Part shown: piece by piece, positions 37,401 through 46,559 of the stretch
Numbering within the stretch: the first letter of the stretch is position 1
How the letters are laid out: every line of letters starts with the position of its first letter
Assembly (NCBI RefSeq): GCF_918797505.1
Contig: NC_092798.1
Coordinates: 48,320,985 to 48,384,984 of the forward strand
Origin: Bemisia tabaci
Lineage: Eukaryota; Arthropoda; Insecta; Hemiptera; Aleyrodidae
DNA length: 64,000 nt
Reading direction: 5' to 3'
Program-made: the position numbers and the translations under genes
The notes under the pieces: generated by a model
Databases searched by the model: none
Seen by the model: only the letters and a program-made list of their open reading frames with translations
Told to the model about the DNA's origin: nothing

Positions 37401-40400
37401 CAGAATAAAATTACAGAAAAAATCAACAAACCCTGAATAAGCTGAACCAACATATGCTAGGAGAAATTGATGAGACATCTTTGACAATTGAGGAGCTTTC
37501 CGGAAAAACGGCACATAGCAAAAAATAGCGTTTGAGAAAAATGCATTTTAAGTTTCCATCATTCATTTCTGGCCACTGATGGTGCCTTTCATCGCAGCTT
37601 GGACTCCCGATTTCGAACAGCAGTCACTGTCAGTGGCCAAGGAGTAATGATCAAAACTACGAATGCATTTCTCTCAAACGCAATTTTTTGCTATGTGCCC
37701 TTTTACCGGAAAGCTCTTCAATTTTTAGTGATTTCGTGAGATCTATGACTTTAATCTGTCAGTCAAAATTTCCACAATTGTATTCCTTGAGATTGGTATT
37801 AATTTGAGGAAAAATAGTTATTAATATCAAGGGGGAAAAAATTTTTGGGATGGGTGGGGTGAACATACGCCTTTACCACTATTTTTGGAAAAGACATACT
37901 TTCCAGGTGATCAAAAAATTCACTTGATCCCCGGATGTCGGATCATTTTCGGTTTATATTGAAAAAAAAATAGTGATTGTATAACCAGTGCTTCAAAATA
38001 CCTACTTCAAGCACTCAAATAAATACTTATCTCATGCTATATAAATCTACATAATTTAAGATGAAACAATGCAACATTGCCTCTTTTCATAGCAATCAAA
38101 ATGAATCACAGAGCAATTATAAAATTATCAGACGATGAAACAGAACTTACAATCATCACAGGTATACATTTTGTTGCACTCTGAATCAGGGTGCCCGCGC
38201 ATAAACTCGCTGGAGCCGTCCTCGCCATTCACTTGTAAGAACATAGAGTCCATACTTTCTGTTTGTGATTGAGCTGAATACAGTTCTTCCATCTGCCAAA
38301 ACACCAACAAAGGAACAGAAAATATTTTTATCAGTATCCACAAGATGGTAGGAAAATTCATGAAAATGATGATTAGTAAAGAAAGTAGAAATAGAGCTGT
38401 TTACAGACCGACAAATCAAGACAGAGGTAAAGTTATCTACATTTCAATGGGACAAAGTGATAAGCTATTGATTTGATTTATCAGTTTACAGATTAGTCAC
38501 TTGTTTCAACGTTTTAAAATTAACAACACAAGTTTTGAATTTAAAATGACAATAAGAGCCAAGAGGAGAATTTATCAAGAATGCTGCGAGGAAACACATT
38601 CATCAGCTAGTGGACACGAATAAAGTAAAATACCACATTTATTCAATGCAAGTTTTCATTAAAAAAAAACTGTTTTTGAAAATATCAATGGTAACACTCC
38701 CAAACCATGTATTTTTTTAAGATGTTCAAAAATCTCCCCTCCCATTTTATTTTTTTAAAGAAAAAAAAATATACATCATTCCTGAAAGTTTTTTCAGGAT
38801 TCGCGTCTCACAGAACAGAAAAATTACAGAAGTCTCTAAGAATTTACATTGAACGGTTCTCCATTTAAAGAGTGAGGGATGACAGAAAGTCTGTGACGTT
38901 GCAAAGTGAGATGCGTTTTTTGAGAGTTTTACCGTCAATATGCAGAAAAAAAAGGTTACCTGCTCTTTCATGGACGGTGGATGAGCTAAACTAGATGAGT
39001 TAGGGTAGTACGTTTGGAAAACACCTGCGTTGGAGCCCTGCAGAGTCTGCAAGAGAAGTGAATGCTCACTACTTGGAGAACACTCATTTCTACCAGAACG
39101 CATATACACAGGTTTGGCGAAGCAACGAGCGTTGAGCACAGCTGCTAGATTTGAGCGAGGGATCATGCGGGCTGGGTTTTTTAGTTTTGTTTTTATCACA
39201 TCGGGGTGAACTGCATCCGCCGGATTCGAAGAGCCGCAATCCACTTCCAACTATGAGAAACGAGAAAAAATCAAAGGTCATTCATCGAATGTAACTATCT
39301 GCAGTATAAATACTGCGACTCCTGTCTGGATTTTAACTGCATTCAGCGAAAGAGAGCCAATTTTTCATAGGGAAGAGCAGGCATTTTTTGATGTCTGTCA
39401 GGCTCCTCAATCAAGCAGTGTTTTTTCTCCACCTTTAGTTTTTGAAGTGTAAACAATACGCAACAGCTGAGCCCAGGCCCCAAGATTAAGGTTATCACAT
39501 TTTCGAACTGCAGAGACTGCTTCAGTGTCATTTAGTGGGTGATTCAACTCAAGTAGATTATTGTTTAACTTATTAGCGGGGAGTTTGAATTCATGTATCG
39601 AAAAAGTTCATATCTTGGTTTGAAGTTACTTTTAACAGTTTTTGCTGTACAAATCGTGTTCTATGTTACATTTTGATGATAAAGAATGCATCATAAGGCT
39701 TGAATTTGCACCTTGTCTTGTGTTTCATTGTGAAACCTCATCTTGTGTGATACATACATAACAAGACCCAATGTGTGTCAGTGAAATAGCTCAGCATGAA
39801 AAAATTCGATGCTTCGCAAGTTTGTGGTTTCCAAGATTTCTAGAGGGGAAAATCCAATGAGCTCTTACCTTGTTATTAGTATGAAGCAGTTGATTAGATG
39901 TTTGATGTTGAGCTGTGCAGTAAACTCGCTTATGAGAGAGGAAGTTGGCAAGGCTGCGAAACAGGTTGCGGCAGACTTTGCATTCCAAAATGACATCGCA
40001 CTCAAACGAGAGCAAATCTTGAAGCTAGATAACGACAACAAAAACAAGGACACACTTACTCTTCTAGAAAGCAACTTTTTTGACATTGTATGGTTTTCCT
40101 GGTTTCTTTTTGTATTAAATATCCTTAAATATAGGATTAAAAATAATAAAAATGATACTACAAATCGCTTCTCAAATGAAAACAGATCAATTGAAAAAAT
40201 GAAGTTAACTTGGTTTGTTGAATCAATATCAATTTTAGGCGGGCATATAATGAAATCCATGTCCAAAATCAAGTCCGGATTGATGTATATGCTGGGTTAT
40301 TGTTTGGTTGCTATAGTATATATAACATTTCGAGCTGTTTAAAATAAAAACAGATGAACCCAAATGATCCAAATAACCCAAATGAAGATTGTTCTTACCT

Positions 40401-40635
40401 CTGAGGTGCCCTTTTCAAATATTTGACTTATTTGACGGAGACCCGATACACTTATATCGATGGGAGGGTGCAAAATGGCCGAATCTTCGCTCTTTTCAGG
40501 TTTCTCTGATTTTCCGTCTGCATCCGGCCGGTTTTTGACCTTGCGGTCCACCTTGTTTTCCGATTTGCTTTTGATGGTTGATTCATTTGCTTTTGGTTTG
40601 ACCACTCGATTAGATTTTAAGGCAGGCTTCCCCAT
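25259..40635 (-). CDS. ZNF800: ZNF800-like C2H2/C2HC zinc-finger protein
   Basis: Eight coding exons join in phase to 3315 nt, 1104 aa. Vertebrate ZNF800 is a nuclear zinc-finger transcription regulator of about 660 aa. Identification rests on a shared N-terminal block, SGLRQISQIFEKGTSE then the C2HC finger ILECKVCRNLFRSLANFLSH (C94, C97, H110, C115), and on later fingers: C273/C276/H289/H294, CPCCKDSFPNTWSVHRHLFK (C303, C306, H319, H324), C2HC LRCGSCGRKFERRAALKAH (C388, C391, H404, C408), and a C-terminal pair (C682/C685/H697/H701 and C709/C714/H727/H732) separated as in ZNF800. The rest is low-complexity acidic/Ser-rich sequence, especially 800-1048. It is longer than vertebrate ZNF800 because of these linkers. 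Start: ATG just inside an exon preceded by acceptor tttgtgtccag, implying a 5' UTR exon upstream. Function beyond DNA/RNA binding is inference. Confidence 0.9.
25796..25825. repeat. Perfect short hairpin
   Basis: AGATTAGTGACG and its exact reverse complement surround the six-base loop GCAATT. Confidence 0.85.
25891..26065 (+). repeat. Dispersed repeat, family C copy
   Basis: The GGTACAAATTTAAGCATT landmark followed by ATGTTTC, TGTGCAAC-like and CAAAGATGTAAACGTTTTT segments matches 55950-56165 in the same order and orientation. Confidence 0.65.
27276..29298 (-). CDS. ZNF800: ZNF800-like coding exon 7 (large exon)
   Basis: A 2023-nt exon for residues 375-1048, acceptor ...taattttcag, donor GTAAGA splitting a Gly codon. 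Carries a C2HC finger at the start, a basic KKMLSKK region, the paired C-terminal fingers (about 682-732) and a long Ser/Glu/Pro-rich acidic tail. Confidence 0.93.
30088..31703. mobile_element. Large fold-back element P1
   Basis: Ends CAAAGGACCCTACAACAAAA / TTTTGTTGTAGGGTCCTTTG. Arms of about 610-630 bp (30088-30716 and about 31096-31703) are diverged by roughly a tenth by eye and enclose a spacer of about 380 bp. Shared arm landmarks include TTGCCTAGCCCCCA and GCGCGCAGGAACCTTGTATG. No ORF of note and no clear target duplication. Confidence 0.85.
32712..33242 (+). pseudogene. Transposase C-terminus with SWIM zinc finger (left arm)
   Basis: The frame reads LTLDELRLTTMGIYQLKPAK, a beta-rich VIRVKLQSRH / KKYHLWIQYH block and a SWIM-type finger GWYCQCKVGARVVSCCAPIA. 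This matches the C-terminal region of SWIM-containing transposase-like proteins common in aphid and other invertebrate genomes (family assignment from memory). The SWIM pattern CxC...CxH is broken here: CAP instead of CAH. A TAA interrupts the frame after LSDEYG, beyond which the same frame resumes with an acidic tail (EWSDGEDEEPDEEATDED) to TGA. The N-terminal catalytic part is absent. Confidence 0.7.
33101..33802. other. Spacer (loop) of the inverted duplication
   Basis: Single-copy remainder of the transposase element: the acidic C-terminal tail to 33242, then AT-rich 3' sequence. Its right end, 33719-33802, repeats 34196-34280 in the same orientation. Confidence 0.8.
33763..34191 (-). pseudogene. 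Transposase C-terminus with SWIM zinc finger (right arm)
   Basis: Mirror copy of the left-arm frame. Here the SWIM signature is intact (CQC...CCAHIA), so this arm keeps the ancestral histidine. After HRHKTEA the frame runs into an 84-bp displaced duplicate, so the natural acidic tail is lost. Confidence 0.7.
35197..35303. repeat. Breakpoint patch: P1 end fused to an internal element fragment
   Basis: CAAAGGACCCTACAACAAAA to GGAATCCT (P1 terminus) joins directly to GAGGAATTTTAGGGTGGGGC to ACCCCTCCTTT. The second part is an extra copy of 34915-34970 with at least one base change. Confidence 0.8.
35601..35755 (-). CDS. ZNF800: ZNF800-like coding exon 6
   Basis: Acceptor ...aattttcag, donor GTAATT, phase 0 at the end. 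Encodes HHKTNEQVRKLRLQIKSKI to EKWNLENE, the conserved VHxKTxxQVxKLR tail of finger 3. Confidence 0.9.
35798..35813. repeat. GA dinucleotide microsatellite
   Basis: About eight GA units just upstream (on minus) of exon 6. Confidence 0.85.
37054..37194 (-). CDS. ZNF800: ZNF800-like coding exon 5 (fingers 2 and 3)
   Basis: Acceptor ...ttgttgcag, donor GTAAGT. Completes the C2H2 finger with VEVLQRHKRQIH and encodes CPCCKDSFPNTWSVHRHLFK. The split Val codon joins VHHK in the next exon to finish finger 3. Confidence 0.93.
37486..37723. repeat. Palindromic MITE-like element
   Basis: AATTGAGGAGCTTTCCGG...AGCGTTTGAGAAAAATGCAT at the left mirrors ATGCATTTCTCTCAAACGC...CCGGAAAGCTCTTCAATT at the right. 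Arms are about 62 bp. ZNF800-like intron 4. Confidence 0.82.
38151..38292 (-). CDS. ZNF800: ZNF800-like coding exon 4 (first half of finger 2)
   Basis: Acceptor ...ttttggcag, donor GTAAGT splitting a Cys codon. Encodes an acidic stretch then CNKMYTCDD. Confidence 0.88.
38960..39250 (-). CDS. ZNF800: ZNF800-like coding exon 3 (linker)
   Basis: Acceptor ...tctcatag, donor GTAACC, phase 0. Residues 132-228, starting LEVDCGSSNPADAVHPDVI. No recognised domain. Confidence 0.82.
39375..39740 (+). repeat. Dispersed repeat, family C/D copy
   Basis: Matches 56195-56520 in order: GTAAACAATACGCAACAGCT / TAAACAAAGTGCAATAGCT, ACTCAAGTAG, GGCAGTTTGAATTTATTCAT-like, GTGTTCTA and GCACCTTGTCT(T/C)GTG. Moderately diverged. 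ZNF800-like intron 2. Confidence 0.65.
39869..40024 (-). CDS. ZNF800: ZNF800-like coding exon 2 (finger 1, C2HC)
   Basis: Acceptor ...ttatctag, donor GTAAGA, phase 0 on both sides. Encodes residues 80-131 with the C2HC finger. This acceptor, rather than the one six bases later, restores the family spacing between GTSE and the finger. Confidence 0.9.
40399..40635 (-). CDS. ZNF800: ZNF800-like coding exon 1
   Basis: Encodes residues 1-79, a Lys-rich leader then SGLRQISQIFEKGTSE. Donor GTAAGA. The upstream tttgtgtccag acceptor lies three bases before the ATG. Confidence 0.88.
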
Positions 40636-43600
40636 GATCTGGACACAAAAGACAATAACATCAGTTAATTCTAAAGATCTTTTAATTTCTATGAAGCCGT
40701 TCAAACACCAAAAAAGTGAAATGGAAATAAGTCATTTGAAACAGAATATGTAAGTCAACAAAAAACAGACTTCTAATAGCAAGATGAGATATAATTATTA
40801 TGATATTAATTTTTTAAAAATTGTTAAAAGTTTTTTGAAGGCTTTTTTCATTGAAAGACTTTTTGCCAAAATTCAGGTCAAAATATCATTTCTGACCATA
40901 AATAATCAGGTTTTTGCGTCCCTTGTAAAGTTGGCATTATAGCTTGTAATATTTTTCAAAAGGTAGAGGAGCAATTTAAGGAAAACTGGTCTCAAGATAT
41001 ATTCAGAGAAAAAACTGAACTCAAGAAGTTATTTTTTCATTATGCTATTCAACAATAAAGTTATTTATTGTCGGGTAGGGTTTCTGTATTTACTCATTTT
41101 CCAATTCCTTGACTCTCCCCAACTTAGAGAACAAAATAGGCACTCAGAGGTTGTTTGAGCTCTCAAAGGGTCAGTTGCGCTCGACACAGAATCGTGTTTT
41201 GATACTTGATTCTTGCAGATTGGCTAAAAATAATAAGATCTGCCCAAACCGCAACTTTCTACTTTTAATACTAACCGAGATAACGCCCATTGAAAAGTCG
41301 GGTTTTGGACGTCATCCACCGTGGTAGTAACACCGGTGGTTTCTTCCACCTTGCTTTCATCAGTCAGCAACGTATTGGTTACTCAACACAAAACTTGGAT
41401 GAAAACAAGGTATAAGGAACCAAGGACTACTTTGGTGGATGATGTCAAAACCAGACTTTTCAATGAGCGATATCTTGGTTAATATAAAACGGAGAAAGTT
41501 GCAGTTTGGATAGATCTTATTATTTCTAGCCAATCTGCAAGAATCAAGCATCAAAACACGATTCTGTGACCAGCGCAACTGACCTAATGGCATCTGCTGA
41601 AGTTGCCGAGCTGATAAGAAACTCCCAAAAGTCTCCAACTATTCCCAACTGCCGCAAATTCCCTAACTTTTCATGTTTCGCACTAATTCCCAGAATTTCC
41701 TGAATTTTCAGCTTTCTGGAAACCTCGGTCTTTCCATGATTATAAAACTATCTCAAAATCATGGAAAAGGTAAGTAACTCCTTCATTCATGATACTTGTC
41801 ATTTATAGAGAGATGCAAGTAAAACAGAGGTACACTGAAAAAACACCATCTGCAAATTCAAAATAGTGCACCTACAATGCATGAGAATTTTTGGGACACC
41901 ATCAATTGTAACGGCACGTGTGGGCTTGCTGCAGCGGGTGGGGTGAGATAAATATTCAATTAATGCAAATGAAAGGGAAAACAAGTGGAATTTTTATTAT
42001 CCATTTGCTGAGAGGCAGTTTTATCAAGAGGATGAAGAGGAGAGAGGCAGGGCAGAATGATGAGTCGACAGATATCAAGTCTGTTGAGGCTCACTCAGTG
42101 AACTTGACACAGAGCAATTAGACTGCCACTGCACTGTCACTGAAAAGTCTTTACCATCTCATCAAACCCACTTGTCCTACATCACTCTCATACTACAGCA
42201 CAGCCTACATTAATCACCCGCTACATTTCTATTTTTCTTTTCTTTCCGACTATTCCCTTCACAGTTCTAAAAGTTCACCTTCCACGGTAAATAAAAGAAG
42301 AAAAAAGAAAAAAAGAAAATTCAGAATGCCACTTGAAAAACTACATAATGTCTAAATACTGGTTGAGTAGAGTTAGACTCAAACTAATAGGTAAAAAATA
42401 GAAAGTCATTAACTACATTCTTAGTCTCTCCATACCACTTTAAACTTCTTCCAGCAATAATGTCTTGTGTAATTTCACAAATTAAGACCCGTTTTTCTTG
42501 AAATCACACAAATTTCACTTGACATGTTCATTCATTTGACCCTCCATTTCTACTAACCAAATAAGAATTAGCGCTCTGAAAACAATTCCTCCTCTAATTA
42601 AAGTATTCAATCAGCCTCAGAGAAGGGGCCTTTGAAATAAAGCTGCCACAATAAGACTACTAGCAGGGGACACTTTTGATCATTTTAAACCCATAAAAAA
42701 CAGAATTCTAAAAAAGGACAAATCTACCATATTTGGAATGGTTGAAATAAAAACATTCGGTTTTCAGGAGTATTCAGCTAAAATTTAAGAAAGCAAAATT
42801 AGCTGCTGAAAATAGACAGCTAAGGGGCGCCTATATGAACAAAAAATTTTCCCAGGTATTCAAAGTTTAAATCGAGGACAGGAGGTGAATGACAACATTT
42901 GTAGGCAGGAAAACGACAAGTAAAAAAGTAATGCTTTATGCAGATCCAAATCTATAAAATTTCAAGTTCTTTTTCCCTTTACTTATTCAACAAAACTTAG
43001 CTTTAAAACGCATTTTACTTGAAAAGTTGATGAGATGAAGATCTTCATATTTTAATGATAGATTTGTGAGAGTCCAGATATCAAACAAAATGATAGGAAC
43101 TTAAGCGAGAAAATTGAAAAATTAACCTGAAGGATAATGTTCACATCATACCTTTAATAGATATAAACTGAATTAGAAAGCATGTTGAGGCAACGCCCTA
43201 AAAACTGAAATATGATTCATCAGAGAAATCCGATGGTTAACTGAGGAGGATTTGATTTGTTACTTCACATGGGTCCTTTTAGGATATTCAGAGTAGAATA
43301 ACACACCTATGACAGAGAGAAACATGAATTACTCAAGTATAAAAAAACATTTCAATATATTGAATGGTAGAGAATATAATTATAGAAGATACAACGTCTT
43401 TCTTAGAGATTTTCATTGGCTCAGGCACAACTAAGAAAACTAACCCTAAAACAAAAGCAGTTTTGGCACTAAATGATGTATCTATCCAGATAGTGCTGGA
43501 TTTACACATACATCTAGCCTACATTTGTGAAGCAGGGTATGTCGTCATAGAGACCCTTACTTTAATATGCGACTTCATCGGCAGAAAAAGAAAAGATTTC

Positions 43601-46428
43601 GGGCATACTCAATGAAGAATATCCACCATTACGTAGGTGTGGCTAATTGATTGCGGTGATAATAACCTATCAATAATGATTTGACACAAGATCAAAAGAT
43701 TTTCCACACTAAGATAAAACTACAATACTGGAAAAATGCAAAAATCTGCAGTTTTCAAATGTTATATTTGTGGAACTCATAGTTGCGCAATGGGTATTGC
43801 CTATGGATATTGATGTAAAATTTCTAATTAAATGATGAATATATAATACAGTCAAAGCACCCAGAAAAAGAGTCTATTTCAATGAATGAAAGCAATTCAG
43901 GCCAACAATCCGTTCAAAAGTTGGAAGAATAAAATGGAACATAAAAAATTAACTGCAAAAACAGTAATAACCTTGGGAAAGATCAATTTTAGTCGGCAAA
44001 AAAAAAGAAACAAAAAAAAATCAAATAGTAGATATGTAAATGGAAAAAAATGGTTTCAATAAGAGAATGAACATGTATTGAATTGATAAGGTTTGCATAT
44101 TATTGAAACAACAGACGTTAAAAAAACCTGAAACTAATAATTAATGTTGAAAATTAAATTGAAGGAAAAAAGGGGAAAGAAAAAAATTTACTGCCCTCTC
44201 TTGAGAAAAACCTTTTCAATACTTTGAAAATTCATTTCAAGATATCCTTCACAATATGCTTCATCATCGTCATTTGGGAAGTGGGTGGCGCAACTGGCTG
44301 AATACCATAAAATAAGTAAGCTACAGAGTGAGCATTAAACATGATAAATTCAATCCAATAATTCGACGACCTGGATATCAAAATTTGCTTCCTTTATGAT
44401 CAAACTATTTGGATTGAGAGGATGAGTCAAATATTGAGAAACATCTATACTGTCTTTGGTGCGTATCGGCTGAAAGATTCAGAGGGTGAAGCAGCAAGAT
44501 GGGCGTAACGAGATAATTTCTGGAGGTGAAGACCCTTCATCCATCAATAATACCGCAATAGCTACCGTAAAATTTTTTACCAGTAAATGAGGTAGAGCGG
44601 GTAATACTAAATGATGCAAGCAAGCAGGCTCCTGCGATAAAATGGAGTAATGGTTGAGGATAATGGCTTGTGCTAGATAAAAGAAAATGGCTCGCAGGAG
44701 TATGCCGCAGATCATGTAACTTCAATATCCATGTTCACACCATTGGTGTATACATTCTACACGTCTCTTCAAGGTATCTTCCAGTAAGATAAATGATGTA
44801 AAGTGGTTTCATGGTTCTAACAATGTGAAATTGCTTGCTTGGAGTGCCATTGAATATGTGAGGTCACCTCCTCAGATCAGCTTAGCTCTCTTCAGACTTT
44901 CCCCATTAAACAATATGCTATGCGAATGAAATTTACCTGATGAGTTGATTTGGAAGACAATGATCCTGGTAAATGACATGAAAACACGACGAATTGCCGG
45001 ATTTTATCATGAAATTGAGAGGAAATGAGGTGAAATTTTTATACATGAACGGGAGTTCTATTCACGGCATTATGCATGCATTATGCTGAGCTCGAGAAAT
45101 TCATTTGCTACATTCTGGCGCTCTCTGTAGGTCTTTCAAATGAAATGAATTTAGGTGAGCTCTATTTTTAGTTCATAGAACTCTCGACAGGTTGCAGCAC
45201 ATGTTCCAAGAAACACTGTTATAAAGTTGTGCAGAATAATTTTGAATTTTGAATTAGTTACCTCTTTTTTAAAGGGTAAGATGCAAAATTTTTGATATAA
45301 AATTGATCCATCAGCTTCAGAGTTGAGTTTCTGATTATGAAAAGAGACGGAGTGCTGAAAAATAGAAAACCAGAAAGTTGAGAAATTAATTTTCATTAAT
45401 AGTACAGTTTGGCAACCTTTCAATAGCACGTTGCCTCTTTGCCTAACCTCCAATTTCCAAAGTCCAGACGAAAATCCTCCATCATTTTGGCGTTTTGTAT
45501 ATTTGATAAATTTTGTTCAACAACACAGTTTTCTGTCTAGGTTTTTGACTTTTCGTAGCCTCTTCACACATACCTAAATTCTTATTGAATCCATAAATCT
45601 ACCCTTATTGTGTTGCCAGTCAATTTATTTCAGGGTACGAATGGTGCGTTAGATTCCTCCATCAGTTGGTGCAGGTAAGCAATTTTTCCTTTTCCCTACA
45701 TCGGAAGCAGAGAAATTTCACTCTTGTTCTCAGTATCCCTCTAGAATTAAGTCATTATTCAAGCAAGACGGCTTTGTAGAAACTTTCATATCACCCAAGG
45801 GCTTTTTCTTATCCGTGGAACGCATGGTACGCAATGGATCGGGATCTTTGCAGTTTGAGCCAGTTCAACCGGCCTAACCACAGCCTCAACCTAGCTCAGA
45901 AGAGCGTTCCACTGGAACAGATAGAACGCGCCAGTGGAACGGGGTAAGATGAAGATGCGTTCCGCAGCGATCGTCTGCGGACCGGATAAAAAAGAAGCCT
46001 TCTAGCTGCTTTGTACATCGATCAGGACCTGTTCAAGCGTTTGGCGGATTCAGTATAATCCGAGTACTTGTAATAGTGCGTAATTCTGCTAGTGTAGAGA
46101 CAGGCATCTACACCTGTAGAATTGGGCTGCGTGCTTCATTAGAATTACAAAATCTGACCATGGATGATTCCTTAAGGACTAACAATATCGACTATACTCA
46201 AAATGAAAGACTGGATTTTTTAATCAAGAAAATGAGGTACAAACTGCGATAACATTTATCAAAACCTGCAAAGAGATTTCTGTCTTAGTGTAACACCTAG
46301 CAAGCATTGTCAATCACATTCGATCGGAAAGTTTTGCTAACTGATAAGATTTGAATACACGATTTTCATTTACTGAAAAAGAAAAATACAAAAGTTACTC
46401 ATTTTTTCTTTGTCTGTAGATCGGAGTC
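40636..46428. other. Interval between divergent 5' ends of ZNF800-like and UTP14
   Basis: Should contain the 5' UTR exons and promoters of both genes; none can be placed with confidence. A possible UTP14 leader exon ends at GTGCAG|GTAAGC near 45676. Apart from the fold-back element at 41168-41585 and a small amount of simple sequence, I see nothing definite. Confidence 0.45.
41168..41585. repeat. Palindromic fold-back element, family A copy 2
   Basis: GGGTCAGTTGCGCTCGACAC...ACTTTCTACTTTTAATAC is mirrored by GGAGAAAGTTGCAG...GACCAGCGCAACTGACC. Shares end and arm sequence with 5456-5889 (for example GAATCAAGCATCAAAACACG). Confidence 0.82.
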
Positions 46429-46559
46429 ATGGGCGTTCAAAAAAGAAGGAGGCGGCCTCGTCTAAAGAGGAAATTTGAGGATGCTGATGATGATGTGCCA
46501 TCTGAAAAAAAGTATGATCAGTTCACTGCATCTCTCCGCAATTTGGATGGGAAGAAAAA
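46429..46559 (+). CDS. UTP14A: UTP14 coding exon 1
   Basis: MGVQKRRRPRLKRKFEDADD to RNLDGKKK. Begins eight bases into an exon opened by tttgtctgtag; donor GTAAGT splits a Lys codon. Confidence 0.88.

Noticed and set aside
39809..40342. 177-residue plus-strand open frame
   Set aside because: It is antisense to ZNF800-like exon 2 and its introns; the minus strand carries a conserved C2HC finger there with good splice sites.
41109..41638. Two opposite-strand frames containing similar SQNRVLxLDSCRLA text
   Set aside because: Both are translations of the two arms of a palindromic element, which is why they resemble each other; no independent evidence of coding.
43364..43615. 83-residue plus-strand frame in the ZNF800-UTP14 gap
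   Set aside because: Reads somewhat like a protein but matches no family known to me and has no splice or polyadenylation context.
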